Notes under the pieces: generated by a model
The model's database searches: none
Told to the model about the DNA's origin: nothing
What the model saw: only the letters and a program-made list of their open reading frames with translations
Shown here: one piece after another, positions 47,625 through 56,002 of the stretch
How positions within the stretch are numbered: the stretch's first letter is position 1
How the letters are laid out: every line of letters starts with the position of its first letter
Origin: Gloeocapsopsis dulcis
GTDB taxonomy: Bacteria; Cyanobacteriota; Cyanobacteriia; Cyanobacteriales; Chroococcidiopsidaceae
Direction of reading: 5' to 3'
NCBI RefSeq assembly: GCF_032163395.1
Contig: NZ_CP119968.1
Location: 3,994,001 to 4,058,000, forward strand
DNA length: 64,000 bases
Position numbers and translations under genes: made by a program

Positions 47625-48185
47625 GTGAGAAAATTTTTAATAAAATGGTGGCTCCAGCACTGGATCTTTCTTTGTCTGTGTTTGGGGTTGTTGGTTTTTG
47701 TGATGGCTTGCAGTCCTAGCGATCGCCTAATGAGTAGTCCTGGTAGTCTTAACAGCCGCTATACTGACGAGCAACCAGCATTAAGCGGCAATGGTCGCTA
47801 TGTAGCATTTATTTCTAACCGCGATAGCAGTCGTAATCTCTTCTTATATGACTTGCAAGAGCAAGTTTTTCTACCCATACCACGCTTACAAAATCGTCCA
47901 GATGCGATCGCTCAAAGCCCTAGTCTTAGCTATACAGGACGCTACATAGTTTGTATTGTCAGCGATCGCGGTAAACTCGACTTAGTACTGTACGATCGCG
48001 TTACGCAACATCCGCAGGTATTAAATCAGTGGTATCAAGGATGGGTACGCAATCCTAATATTAGCCCTGATGGTCGTTATATCGTATTTGAAAGTAGTGT
48101 TCATGGTCAGTGGGATATTGAAGTGCTTGACCGAGGTTCTAGCGTTGAGTTAGATATTCCCGACGGTGTTCCCATTAGTCAGTAA
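47625..48185 (+). CDS. TolB-like lipoprotein with three beta-propeller repeats
   Basis: A 186-aa protein starting at GTG (after GAGG), with a lipobox FVMAC (Cys29). Three PD40/TolB-type blades follow (ALSGNGRYVAFISN; SLSYTGRYIVCIVSD; NISPDGRYIVFESS). Three blades are half of a six-bladed TolB propeller. The adjacent gene at 48231 is a close relative. The pair probably acts on the periplasmic face of the membrane; a partner protein is unknown. Confidence 0.85.
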   Translation: MRKFLIKWWLQHWIFLCLCLGLLVFVMACSPSDRLMSSPGSLNSRYTDEQPALSGNGRYVAFISNRDSSRNLFLYDLQEQVFLPIPRLQNRPDAIAQSPSLSYTGRYIVCIVSDRGKLDLVLYDRVTQHPQVLNQWYQGWVRNPNISPDGRYIVFESSVHGQWDIEVLDRGSSVELDIPDGVPISQ

Positions 48186-48230
48186 TCAATCATTGCGTCA
48201 CTGCTACAGTTCCTTCGTCCCTCCTAGCTT

Positions 48231-48770
48231 GTGAAACGCTTCGTTACTTTCCTGGCAATTGTCTTAACACTGATATTTATTTTAATAGTATTAAGTAGTT
48301 ATGGAAGCTCCGCCCGTTTATTAAGCTTCCCATTAGATTCAGGAGGAAAAAGCCTCAATAGCCCTGCGGCTGAAATGACTCCGCGCGTTTCTGGGAGATA
48401 TATCGTGTTTAGTTCTGACCGCTTGGGGCGTCAAGATATCTATCTATTTGATATGGTCAACCGTCGTTTAGTTGACTTACCAGGCTTAAATTCGTTTGAT
48501 GCGATCGCATCAAACCCCGCAGTGTCAGAAAATGGTCAGTACATTGTTTTTTCTAGCAATCGCCAAGGCAAATCAGGTATCTTTTTATATGACCGAGAAA
48601 CGCGGCAGTTACGGAACCTAACAAAGAACTTACAAGCTGAAGTTCGTAACCCCACAATTAGCGCTGATGGCAGCAGAATTGCTTTTGAATCAAGTACTAA
48701 CGGACAGTGGGATATCTTAGTATATGATCGCTCTGGACGACAAATTGATGTTCCGGTTGAGCCTCAGTGA
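48231..48770 (+). CDS. TolB-like membrane-anchored protein with three beta-propeller repeats
   Basis: A 179-aa paralogue of the preceding gene, 45 bases downstream, starting at GTG. It has an uncleaved-looking N-terminal helix (FLAIVLTLIFILIVL) and three blades (RVSGRYIVFSSDR; AVSENGQYIVFSSNR; TISADGSRIAFESS). The C-terminal blades of the two genes are strikingly alike (NGQWDI/HGQWDI). Together they supply six blades, the number in a TolB propeller. Confidence 0.85.
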   Translation: MKRFVTFLAIVLTLIFILIVLSSYGSSARLLSFPLDSGGKSLNSPAAEMTPRVSGRYIVFSSDRLGRQDIYLFDMVNRRLVDLPGLNSFDAIASNPAVSENGQYIVFSSNRQGKSGIFLYDRETRQLRNLTKNLQAEVRNPTISADGSRIAFESSTNGQWDILVYDRSGRQIDVPVEPQ

Positions 48771-48830
48771 TTAAATAGAGACTTACGGGTCAAAGAGAAC
48801 TGGGGAGACTAGGAGTTATGAAACTAAAAA

Positions 48831-48931
48831 AGTTATGAGTGTTGAGTGTTGAGTTGGGAAAATTCTAATGCCTCCGGCACGCTGCGCGAACAATTCAAAA
48901 TTCAAAATTCAAAATTCATAACTCATAACTA
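48831..48931. repeat. Heptad repeats interrupted by a palindromic element
   Basis: GAGTGTTGAGTGTTGAGTT at the left and AATTCAAAATTCAAAATTCATAACTCATAACT at the right (written as units) flank a GC-rich palindrome (CCTCCGGCACGCTGCGCGAAC, partly self-complementary) at about 48870-48891. The same type of GC-rich core is common in dispersed repeats of large cyanobacterial genomes. Confidence 0.75.
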
Positions 48932-48932
48932 G

Positions 48933-49928
48933 TCACTCACCCTCACCCCTTTTTCGTTGCACCGACTCAATGAGCGATCGCACTTCTTCAGTACCTGTTG
49001 AGGGTTCAAAATGAATTGGAAATTTACCGCGAATGAGCATTCTCAAACCAAGTGGTCCAATTCGCAGTAAACCTTTGAGATCGCGTAAGTAATCACCGAC
49101 TACCTGAAAAACAAACTTTGGTTCATTAATCCAACCCCCCTGTTTGACGAGTTCAATTAATCCCTTACGGTGACGAATGGGAATACTATCTGGTACTTCC
49201 TTGTCAGCCAAAATTTCTTGCTTGATTTTGCTAATTTGATCCAAGGGTGCAACATCCATCGGGCACACACTGTTGCAATACAAACAGCGCGTACAACCCC
49301 AGACGCCTTGAGTTCCAATATTATAATTTTCTAAACGTGCTTTAGTTTGAGTATCGCGAGAATCTGCTACCATGCGATAAGCTTTGGCAAGGGCATGAGG
49401 ACCAACAAAATCTGGATTGATTTCCCGTGCATTACATTCTGAATAGCAAGCACCACACATAATACAATTACCTGTTTGATCGAGACGCGATCGCTCTTGT
49501 GGTGTTTGTAAAAACTCTCGTTCTGGTATTTTTCTGGCGCTGCTACTTACATAAGGTTCTACAGCCTCTAAATGATTCCAGAAACTACTCATATCTACCA
49601 CCAGGTCTTTAATAACTGGCATATTTCCTAAGGGAGCAAGAATAATTTCTGGAACTGGAGACTCAACACCAGTATTTTGTAGTCTTTGAACTTCAAAACC
49701 AACATTTTCCTTGCACGCCAAAGCCGAACGTCCATTAATTCGCATCGCACAGCTACCGCAAATAGTATTGCGACAATTCTTCCGAAACGCTAAACTACCA
49801 TCTTGCTCCCATTTAATTTGATTGAGGCAGTCCAGAATGGTATTACCTGGTTCAACCTCTAAATGATATGCCTGAGCTTGCACTGGAGAATTTTCTTTTT
49901 GCCGAATAACTTTGAAAATAACTTGCAT
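48933..49928 (-). CDS. sdhB: Succinate dehydrogenase/fumarate reductase iron-sulfur subunit
   Basis: A 331-aa protein from the ATG at 49928 (a TTG lies three codons earlier). The N-terminal 2Fe-2S domain has CRNTICGSCAMRING and a later Cys; the C-terminal domain has CIMCGACYSEC and CTRCLYCNSVCP for the 4Fe-4S and 3Fe-4S clusters. It passes electrons from SdhA to the membrane quinone pool, in cyanobacteria mainly plastoquinone in the thylakoid. It is encoded without sdhA here. Confidence 0.93.
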   Translation of the reverse strand: MQVIFKVIRQKENSPVQAQAYHLEVEPGNTILDCLNQIKWEQDGSLAFRKNCRNTICGSCAMRINGRSALACKENVGFEVQRLQNTGVESPVPEIILAPLGNMPVIKDLVVDMSSFWNHLEAVEPYVSSSARKIPEREFLQTPQERSRLDQTGNCIMCGACYSECNAREINPDFVGPHALAKAYRMVADSRDTQTKARLENYNIGTQGVWGCTRCLYCNSVCPMDVAPLDQISKIKQEILADKEVPDSIPIRHRKGLIELVKQGGWINEPKFVFQVVGDYLRDLKGLLRIGPLGLRMLIRGKFPIHFEPSTGTEEVRSLIESVQRKRGEGE

Positions 49929-50583
49929 TCTTACCAAGCCTTACACTTTTCTATATGGATACCGATGAGTCTAATAATCTTGCTGACATTTACTCCCTGA
50001 GACTATTATTTCCTTCACCTATTGCTGCTGTTGTTACAGTTTTGCGTTTGACAGGTAATTGTGGTATTACTTCTAGTTTAAGAAACATTGAGGAACTTTC
50101 GTTATACTAGCCTTTCTACTTAACCAAGGCTGATCTGGTCATTTGACGCAGATAAACAGCAAATGTTACAAAAAAATATGTCTTAAGAATTATGTGCCTG
50201 AGCTTGACATGATATCTTAGCTAGAATTGAGTAACTCGCGCATAAATCAATAAATTGCTACCAGTTGTTTATTAACATAGGCACATAGCATAGAGCAAAA
50301 GAGTTAATCCAAGAGGCATTTAGGTTGATATTTTCAGAATGGCAACATATAGTATCATCGCTGGCAGGATAAAAATATCTGGAGACGACAAATAAAATGT
50401 CCTCTTGCCCTGATACTTTGTCATTTTAAAAAAAATTGCAAATATAAATTAACAAGAGATAAGATGTAAATATTCCCAGATTCTTTTGCTAAAAAGTAGA
50501 GATAAGAGGATATATTTTTTATAATGTCAATGTTGTAAAAGACATTGAAAGCAACTTGGAGAACGTAAGGATTTAGAAGTGCG
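49929..50583. other. Long intergenic region upstream of cyabrB
   Basis: 655 bases without a gene I can support. It is AT-rich, with TTGACA at 50205 and a perfect inverted repeat TCAATGT (50527-50533)/ACATTGA (50542-50548) about 36 bases before the cyabrB start. It probably holds the long leader and regulatory sites of cyabrB. Confidence 0.6.
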
Positions 50584-50994
50584 ATGACAGAAACTGCAAC
50601 TGCACCATTAACGGGAAAAGCATTACTGCAAAAGGTAAAAGAATTATCTGACTTACCAAGACGGGAAAGAGCAAAGCGCTGTGGTTATTACACAGTAACT
50701 AAGAATAAACAGACTCGCGTTAATCTTACTGATTTTTATGATGCATTGTTAGCAGCGAGGGGAATTCCTCTCAGTCCAGAAGGACCAAAAGATGGACGCG
50801 GTCGCGAACCAACCTATCGTGTTAGTGTTCACAAAAATGGACAAATTGTCATAGGTGCAACCTATACCGAAGCCATGGGACTCAAACCAGGAGATGAATT
50901 TGAGATTAAATTAGGATACAAGCACATTCACTTGATTCAGCTAGATAGTGATAAAAGTGCTAACCAGGATGAAGACGCGGATGAAGATGAATAA
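50584..50994 (+). CDS. cyAbrB-type transcriptional regulator
   Basis: A 136-aa protein of the cyanobacterial AbrB-like family: a conserved N-terminal region (LQKVKELSDLPRRERAKRCGYYT) and a C-terminal AbrB/SpoVT hairpin (GQIVIGATYTEAMGLKPGDEFEIKLG), ending in an acidic tail. cyAbrB proteins are abundant nucleoid-bound regulators of carbon/nitrogen genes, acting with NtcA in Synechocystis. It is monocistronic and preceded by a long leader. Confidence 0.92.
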   Translation: MTETATAPLTGKALLQKVKELSDLPRRERAKRCGYYTVTKNKQTRVNLTDFYDALLAARGIPLSPEGPKDGRGREPTYRVSVHKNGQIVIGATYTEAMGLKPGDEFEIKLGYKHIHLIQLDSDKSANQDEDADEDE

Positions 50995-51021
50995 TAATTT
51001 TTTCCAAAAAAGGAGTAAGGT

Positions 51022-51062
51022 TGATTCCTTGATATCGGAAGTCAGCTAGTCTGACCTTTTTA
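51022..51062 (+). terminator. Intrinsic terminator after cyabrB
   Basis: AAGGT near 51026 pairs with ACCTT before a T5 run (about 51057), enclosing an inner GTCAG/CTGAC hairpin with a 5-base loop. It lies 30 bases after the cyabrB stop. Confidence 0.6.
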
Positions 51063-51091
51063 TTAATCTTCAATCAACAAAATCTGGCAAT

Positions 51092-51955
51092 TTGACAGCG
51101 GTTTTGATCGGATTTAACTATACAGCATATAGTTTGCTGATAAGTTTGGCAGCTACCCCAGTGTCATTACTACAAGTAATCAGCTTTTTTCTTACTTGGG
51201 CTGGGTGTTGGTTGCCAATAGCAATTTTGCTGGCGATCGCCCGTGGTTGGCGAATTGGGACTTTAGAAACAGCGCAGAAACTGCCCTTATTAGTATCACT
51301 GTATCTACTTGCTCCCATTATTCTTTGGATAGCCAGCAAAATAACTCATAAAAATTTTCTAGATTATGGTTTAGTCTGGAATTTTGCAATTCTCCGCTCT
51401 TTGAGTGTAGGTTTAGTAATCGGAGTGCTAAGCCTGGCTATTTTATTCGCGATTCAAACAATTTTGGGTTGGGTGAATTGGCAGAAAATATCTGCCCAGC
51501 AAATTATAAGTATCGTGCTACCTACTTTAGTTTTAGCGCTATGGGTGAGTGCGACAGAAGAGCTAATTTTTCGTGGCTTTGTCTTAACTCAACTACAGCA
51601 AGATTACACACTTGCGATCGCAGCAGTCATTTCTAGCGTGATTTTTGCAGTATTACATTTAGTGTGGGAACAACGCGAAACAGTACCGCAACTTTTCGGA
51701 TTATGGCTGATGGGGATGGTTCTGGTGTTAGCACGACTCGTTGATGGTGGAAGTTTGGGTTTAGCTTGGGGATTACACAGTGGTTGGGTTTGGGCGATCG
51801 CATCAATCGACACGTCTCAGATACTGACTTACACTGGAAAAGCCCCCGAATGGGTGACGGGTAAATATGGCAAACCACTAGCTGGAATGCTAGGAATTCT
51901 CCTGTTACTCGCAACTGGGGGGATGTTATTAGTAGTTTTGAGTTTTGAGTTTTGA
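51092..51955 (+). CDS. CPBP-family intramembrane protease (CAAX/Abi type)
   Basis: A 287-aa membrane protein with about eight helices and the CPBP motifs EELIFRG (about 154-160), a second-motif His in VLHLVWE, and LHSGW. It belongs to the CAAX-protease-like family of glutamic intramembrane proteases or immunity proteins. No ATG fits the N-terminus well; TTG at 51092 is the best start. The final residues VLSFEF are encoded by GAGTTTT heptads, so the repeat has entered the coding sequence. Confidence 0.85.
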   Translation: MTAVLIGFNYTAYSLLISLAATPVSLLQVISFFLTWAGCWLPIAILLAIARGWRIGTLETAQKLPLLVSLYLLAPIILWIASKITHKNFLDYGLVWNFAILRSLSVGLVIGVLSLAILFAIQTILGWVNWQKISAQQIISIVLPTLVLALWVSATEELIFRGFVLTQLQQDYTLAIAAVISSVIFAVLHLVWEQRETVPQLFGLWLMGMVLVLARLVDGGSLGLAWGLHSGWVWAIASIDTSQILTYTGKAPEWVTGKYGKPLAGMLGILLLLATGGMLLVVLSFEF

Positions 51956-51958
51956 GTT
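51932..51958. repeat. Heptad repeats at the 3' end of the CPBP gene
   Basis: AGTTTTG is repeated three times in tandem (51934-51956) across the last codons and stop of the CPBP gene, the same unit seen at 8297, 31655, 45614 and 48831. Confidence 0.8.
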
Positions 51959-51963
51959 AGTAA

Positions 51964-53205
51964 TTAGCTTTTAACCCTGACCTCTGCTATAGCACTCAAA
52001 ATTGTCACAGGGTTGAGGGGTGTGAACCGCGTTAAGTCTGCAATTGGTACAGAACGTGATAGCTGTACCTGCAACATTTGATAATTCCATTGTTGCTGTT
52101 TTAACCAATCTAAGGCAGTAGTAAGATGTTCTACCGTGGCTAAAGCCAAGACAATAATACCTCTACGCGAAAGACGCAAAGCTTCCAAAATAGAAACTAA
52201 ATTACCGCCACTACCACCAATAAACACGCGATCCGGTGTCGGAAGTTGAGTTAAAGCTTCGGGGGCACTTCCATGAACCGTGACAATATTTTTGACTTGC
52301 AAGCGATCGCAGTTTTGTTGAATAAGAGTTGTTCCTGCTGTTGTTTTTTCGACTGCATAGATGCGAGATGTAGGAAATAAACGGGCAATTTCAATTGCGA
52401 CTGAACCTGTACCCGCACCAATATCCCACACAATTTGTCCAGGTTGTAGCGCTAATTCTCCTAAAATTAATACGCGAACTTCCCGCTTTGTCATCAATCC
52501 TGGGCGATCGCTAAAACTTAAAAATACACCATCCGGTAAACCGAACTGTGGCAAAGCTGCTAAATCTACGTCCTTTGAATGACTTTGACGTAGTAAAATA
52601 ACAACATTAAGAGGGGCAAAGGCTTCTAAATGAATTTGTTCAAGTGACCAAGATTGAACTCGTTCTTGCTGGCTACCTAAATTTTCACAAACCCAAAACT
52701 GATACTCACTCGGTAAATCTAATGATTGTAGTAAACGAGCGATCGCACTAGGATTATTGGTGTTATCTGTTAAGATAGCGATCTTCTCAACACCTTGCTG
52801 CAATACCGGAATTAATTCTGCTAACGAGCGTCCGTGGACGCTAATAACTTTAGCATCTTGCCAAGGAACCTTAATAGCATTAAATGCTAGCTGTACTGAA
52901 CTTAAATGTGGGTGAAAGACGAGTTTTTCTGGCGGAAATTCTGCTAGTAGTAATCGCCCCAATCCAAAAAATAGTGGATCGCCTGTGACTAACACAACAA
53001 CATCACCTGTCACTTGCTGGTGAATGCGTTCAATTGCTGCGGTGAAATCACCGAGTACCTGTTTTTGGGCAGGATGTTGAGGAAAATAACTTAAATGGCG
53101 ATCGCTTCCAATCAACAATGTCGCCTGTGCAATAATCTGCTGTATTTTCTCACTCAATCCCTCTCGCCCATCTAAACCAATTCCTACAACATGAACCACG
53201 CTCAT
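51964..53205 (-). CDS. cobL: Bifunctional precorrin-6Y methyltransferase/decarboxylase (CbiET/CobL)
   Basis: A 413-aa fusion. The N-terminal half (about 1-200) is a SAM-dependent tetrapyrrole methylase (CbiE; VVLVTGDPLFFGLGR), and the C-terminal half (about 220-410) is a CbiT-type methyltransferase with SAM motif WDIGAGTGSVAIE. It methylates C5 and C15 of precorrin-6B and decarboxylates the acetate chain in cobalamin synthesis. It lies 15 bases after cobH and is co-transcribed with it. cobL is the fused gene name. Confidence 0.93.
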   Translation of the reverse strand: MSVVHVVGIGLDGREGLSEKIQQIIAQATLLIGSDRHLSYFPQHPAQKQVLGDFTAAIERIHQQVTGDVVVLVTGDPLFFGLGRLLLAEFPPEKLVFHPHLSSVQLAFNAIKVPWQDAKVISVHGRSLAELIPVLQQGVEKIAILTDNTNNPSAIARLLQSLDLPSEYQFWVCENLGSQQERVQSWSLEQIHLEAFAPLNVVILLRQSHSKDVDLAALPQFGLPDGVFLSFSDRPGLMTKREVRVLILGELALQPGQIVWDIGAGTGSVAIEIARLFPTSRIYAVEKTTAGTTLIQQNCDRLQVKNIVTVHGSAPEALTQLPTPDRVFIGGSGGNLVSILEALRLSRRGIIVLALATVEHLTTALDWLKQQQWNYQMLQVQLSRSVPIADLTRFTPLNPVTILSAIAEVRVKS

Positions 53206-53220
53206 GAATTATCCTGCTTC

Positions 53221-53850
53221 CTAATTCTCTACCGCTAACATAATTAAGGCATTAAGAATTGCTGCAGCGACAGGCGATCCGCCCTTACGACTTTCAACGC
53301 GAATTTGCTCAACTGGTGTTTGGGCTAATTCTGCTTTCGATTCCAACACAGAAATAAAGCCTACAGGAGCACCGATTACCAATGCAGGTAAAATAGAATT
53401 AGTAGTGATGCAATCGCACAAGGCAAGTAAAGCCGTGGGAGCATTACCGATAACGTAAATGGCATCAGGGTATTTCTGCCAACATTGCAATAAACCCGTT
53501 TCTGTACGAGTTTTTCCAGGTAACGCACCACTAGCTTGTTCTACAGCACTAATGAGTGGATTATTAAAAGTTTTTGTTACCAACCCTACAACACCCTGTT
53601 TCACCATGCTGACATCAGTCACAATGGGAACACCGCACCGCAGCGCTGTCATTCCGGCTGTAATTGCATTTGGACTAAAAGAAAGGAGATGTTTAAATTC
53701 AAAGTCAGCAGTAGTGTGAATCACGCGCCGAACAATCGCATATTCTGCGAAACTCAAGTTGTGTGTGCCGATTTCGCGATCAATGACCGCAAAACTCTGC
53801 TCCATAATCGGATGGACTAGTCCCATACCTTCGCTTTGTTTGCGCTGCAC
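53221..53850 (-). CDS. cobH: Precorrin-8X methylmutase
   Basis: A 209-aa CobH/CbiC enzyme that moves the C11 methyl to C12 to give hydrogenobyrinate. Family blocks: HPIMEQSFAVIDREIG, VVRRVIHTTADFEF-like stretch and GAPVGFISVLESK; the catalytic His is in the IHTTAD motif. The start is GTG or the ATG at 53826. It precedes cobL, and the start codons of cobH and holA are only about 12 bases apart. Confidence 0.94.
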   Translation of the reverse strand: MQRKQSEGMGLVHPIMEQSFAVIDREIGTHNLSFAEYAIVRRVIHTTADFEFKHLLSFSPNAITAGMTALRCGVPIVTDVSMVKQGVVGLVTKTFNNPLISAVEQASGALPGKTRTETGLLQCWQKYPDAIYVIGNAPTALLALCDCITTNSILPALVIGAPVGFISVLESKAELAQTPVEQIRVESRKGGSPVAAAILNALIMLAVEN

Positions 53851-53861
53851 AAGTGATTCCT

Positions 53862-54845
53862 ATGCCAATTTACGTTTACTGGGGTGAAGATGATTTCGCG
53901 ATGCAAAAAGCAATTTTCCGCCTCCGCGATCGCTTCGTTGATTCCCAATGGCTCAGTTTTAACTATACTGTACTTCCCGCTTCTCAACCAGAAACCCTGA
54001 TTCAAGGACTAACCCAAGCCATGACGCCTCCTTTTGGTGCAGGAAGTCGTTTTGTATGGCTTGTCGATACAACAGTATTTCAGCAGTGTTCTTCAGACTT
54101 ATTAGCACAATTACAACGGACACTACCTGTTATTCCTGATAATTCAGTTTTACTCTTTAGTTGCCGTAATAAACCCGATGGACGACTTAAGTCTACTCAG
54201 TTACTTCAAAAGTTTGGGGAACTTCAAGAATTTTCGCTCATTCCGCCGTGGAAAACCGAGCAACTCATTCATAGAGTACAACAAGCAGCTCAAGAGCTAG
54301 ACATGAAACTCACCGCCCAGAGTACGCAGATGTTAGCAGAGGCTGTCGGCAACAATACACGACAAATGTACAATGAACTAGAGAAATTACGGACTTTTAC
54401 AAGTTCTGACACACAAACGATAGACGCAATAGCTGTAGCTGCCTTAGTTAGTAATACTACTCATAACAGCTTGCATCTTGCAGCCGCAATTAAAGACGGA
54501 AATTCAGCTAAGGCACTGGAGTTAGTCACACAGCTAATTAATCAAAATGAACCTGCTTTGAGAATTACTGCAACTTTAATCGGGCAATTTCGTACCTGGT
54601 TATGGGTTAAGCTGATGAGTGAGGCAAAATATGATAATGCAGCAATAGCTCAAGCTGCGGAAGTTGCAAATCCTAAGCGCATTTACTTTCTCCAACAAGA
54701 AGTAAAGGGTATTTCTGTAAAACAACTTGTTTCTACATTGCCACTATTGCTGGAACTTGAAGTCAGCCTCAAACAAGGCTTTGAAGAAGTCTTAGTGTTA
54801 CAAACAAAAATTATGGAACTTTGCCAAGTTCTTTGCTCAAGCTAG
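53862..54845 (+). CDS. holA: DNA polymerase III subunit delta
   Basis: A 327-aa protein from the ATG at 53862 (MPIYVYWGEDDFAMQKAI); a GTG at 53853 is less likely. The N-terminal AAA-like domain opens the beta sliding clamp; the C-terminal helices (LITQLINQNEPALRITATL, FRTWLWVKLM) contact the rest of the clamp loader. Length fits the cyanobacterial family. It is divergent from cobH. Confidence 0.9.
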   Translation: MPIYVYWGEDDFAMQKAIFRLRDRFVDSQWLSFNYTVLPASQPETLIQGLTQAMTPPFGAGSRFVWLVDTTVFQQCSSDLLAQLQRTLPVIPDNSVLLFSCRNKPDGRLKSTQLLQKFGELQEFSLIPPWKTEQLIHRVQQAAQELDMKLTAQSTQMLAEAVGNNTRQMYNELEKLRTFTSSDTQTIDAIAVAALVSNTTHNSLHLAAAIKDGNSAKALELVTQLINQNEPALRITATLIGQFRTWLWVKLMSEAKYDNAAIAQAAEVANPKRIYFLQQEVKGISVKQLVSTLPLLLELEVSLKQGFEEVLVLQTKIMELCQVLCSS

Positions 54846-55074
54846 TAAGAGTAAGATTTATTGAATTGTGAGTGAAGAACCTCTCCAGAATGGAGTATTT
54901 CAACAAAAGCCTAGGCAAGTTAAGGGTAAATACGGAGATTGAAGAAGAATAAGTTCTCTAATTTTAGCGTTCTTTAGCTATTGACTTTAGAATAATTCTA
55001 TTTCTGGAACTTCTGAGCGATAAACTACTTCAAAACAATTGTTACCTTAAGTACAGTATGCTGCCACTCGTTGT

Positions 55075-55572
55075 ATGATATCTTATTGGGATAAAGTATA
55101 TAGATCTAATCGCTTAAGCCAAATGCTATCGCGATCGCTAATTGTCGCCACGATAAGTAGTGTAAGTGTGTTTTCTGGATTGGTGCCTAATTTAGCTGGA
55201 GCGCGGCTATCTGAGTTTTCTTCTGTGGCTTATGCGCAAGCCGTTAGCAATGCAGAGGTGACACAATACGCTCGTTCTGTGCTAGTTATGGAACCAGTGC
55301 GTCAAACAGCATTTAATGAAATTAAAAGAATTATTGCTTCAGACAACGTTCCAGCGATTGTTTGTAACCAACCTCGCAGCTTTAGTTCTCTTCCTCCGAA
55401 TGCAAGGAACATTGCAGTAGACTTCTGTAAACGTTCTAGACAAATAGTAGAAAGTAATGGATTACCTATTGATCGCTTCAATGCAATTACTGTAAATTTG
55501 CAAAACGATGCTAATCTAGAACGACGAGTTAAAAATGAGTTGCTTCGTCTACAAAATACTTCTGCTAATTAG
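55075..55572 (+). CDS. DUF4168-family secreted protein
   Basis: A 165-aa protein with a signal-like hydrophobic segment (about 20-45) and a DUF4168 domain (VTQYARSVLVMEPVRQTAFNEI; NAITVNLQNDANLERRVKNEL). The family occurs in cyanobacteria and proteobacteria, is periplasmic, and has no known function. It is isolated, with AT-rich flanks. Confidence 0.82.
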   Translation: MISYWDKVYRSNRLSQMLSRSLIVATISSVSVFSGLVPNLAGARLSEFSSVAYAQAVSNAEVTQYARSVLVMEPVRQTAFNEIKRIIASDNVPAIVCNQPRSFSSLPPNARNIAVDFCKRSRQIVESNGLPIDRFNAITVNLQNDANLERRVKNELLRLQNTSAN

Positions 55573-56002
55573 CCGTAGCAAAAAGTTAGTAGCATTATAA
55601 ATCATAATGTATTATTTGTTTGCATCAAAACTGTAATCAATAATTAAGAATTTTAGACTTTTTCTCAGTCAGTATAAGTTCATTTATACACTACTTTGTT
55701 TAAAAATTGATTTATTAATACTGAGAATAACCAAGCATTGAACTGAGTTAAATCGTCATTTTTTGTTGTGTAAGACTGCTGTAACTAAGCAATACTCAAA
55801 CAACCAAATAATACAGTATTAACTATGGCATTAACTAACCTTAATCTTATATAGGTATTGTAGTTAGCTGTAATAACGTGAGTTTACAATGCCGAGCTAC
55901 GGTACAAACTTTTATAAAAAACTACTAAAAGTTTGAGCTTAGTACACGCCGTGCAAGCTTATAAGCGGCTATTGTAGCGATTCTGACAAGAAGAGGAGTT
56001 TC
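55573..56002. other. Upstream region of phoX-like gene 1
   Basis: 430 bases without a gene. It contains Pho-box-like repeats (55818-55847), an 8-bp inverted repeat AAACTTTT/AAAAGTTT (55906-55934), and a GAGGAG ribosome binding site directly before the ATG at 56003. Confidence 0.6.
55818..55847 (+). promoter_or_regulatory. Putative Pho box upstream of phoX-like gene 1
   Basis: Three octamers ATTAACTA (55818), ATTAACTA (55830) and CTTAATCT (55840) resemble the cyanobacterial PhoB-binding octamer (Py)TTAA(Py)(Py)(T/A). Their starts are 12 and 10 bases apart, about one helical turn. The first two differ from the consensus at position one. Confidence 0.45.

Noticed and set aside
48831-48931. A small gene between the propeller pair and sdhB
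   Set aside because: The bases are heptad repeats and a palindromic element with no coding character.
51964-53850. Cobalamin riboswitch upstream of cobH
   Set aside because: The cobH start is almost back-to-back with holA, leaving no space for the element, and no B12-box is visible.
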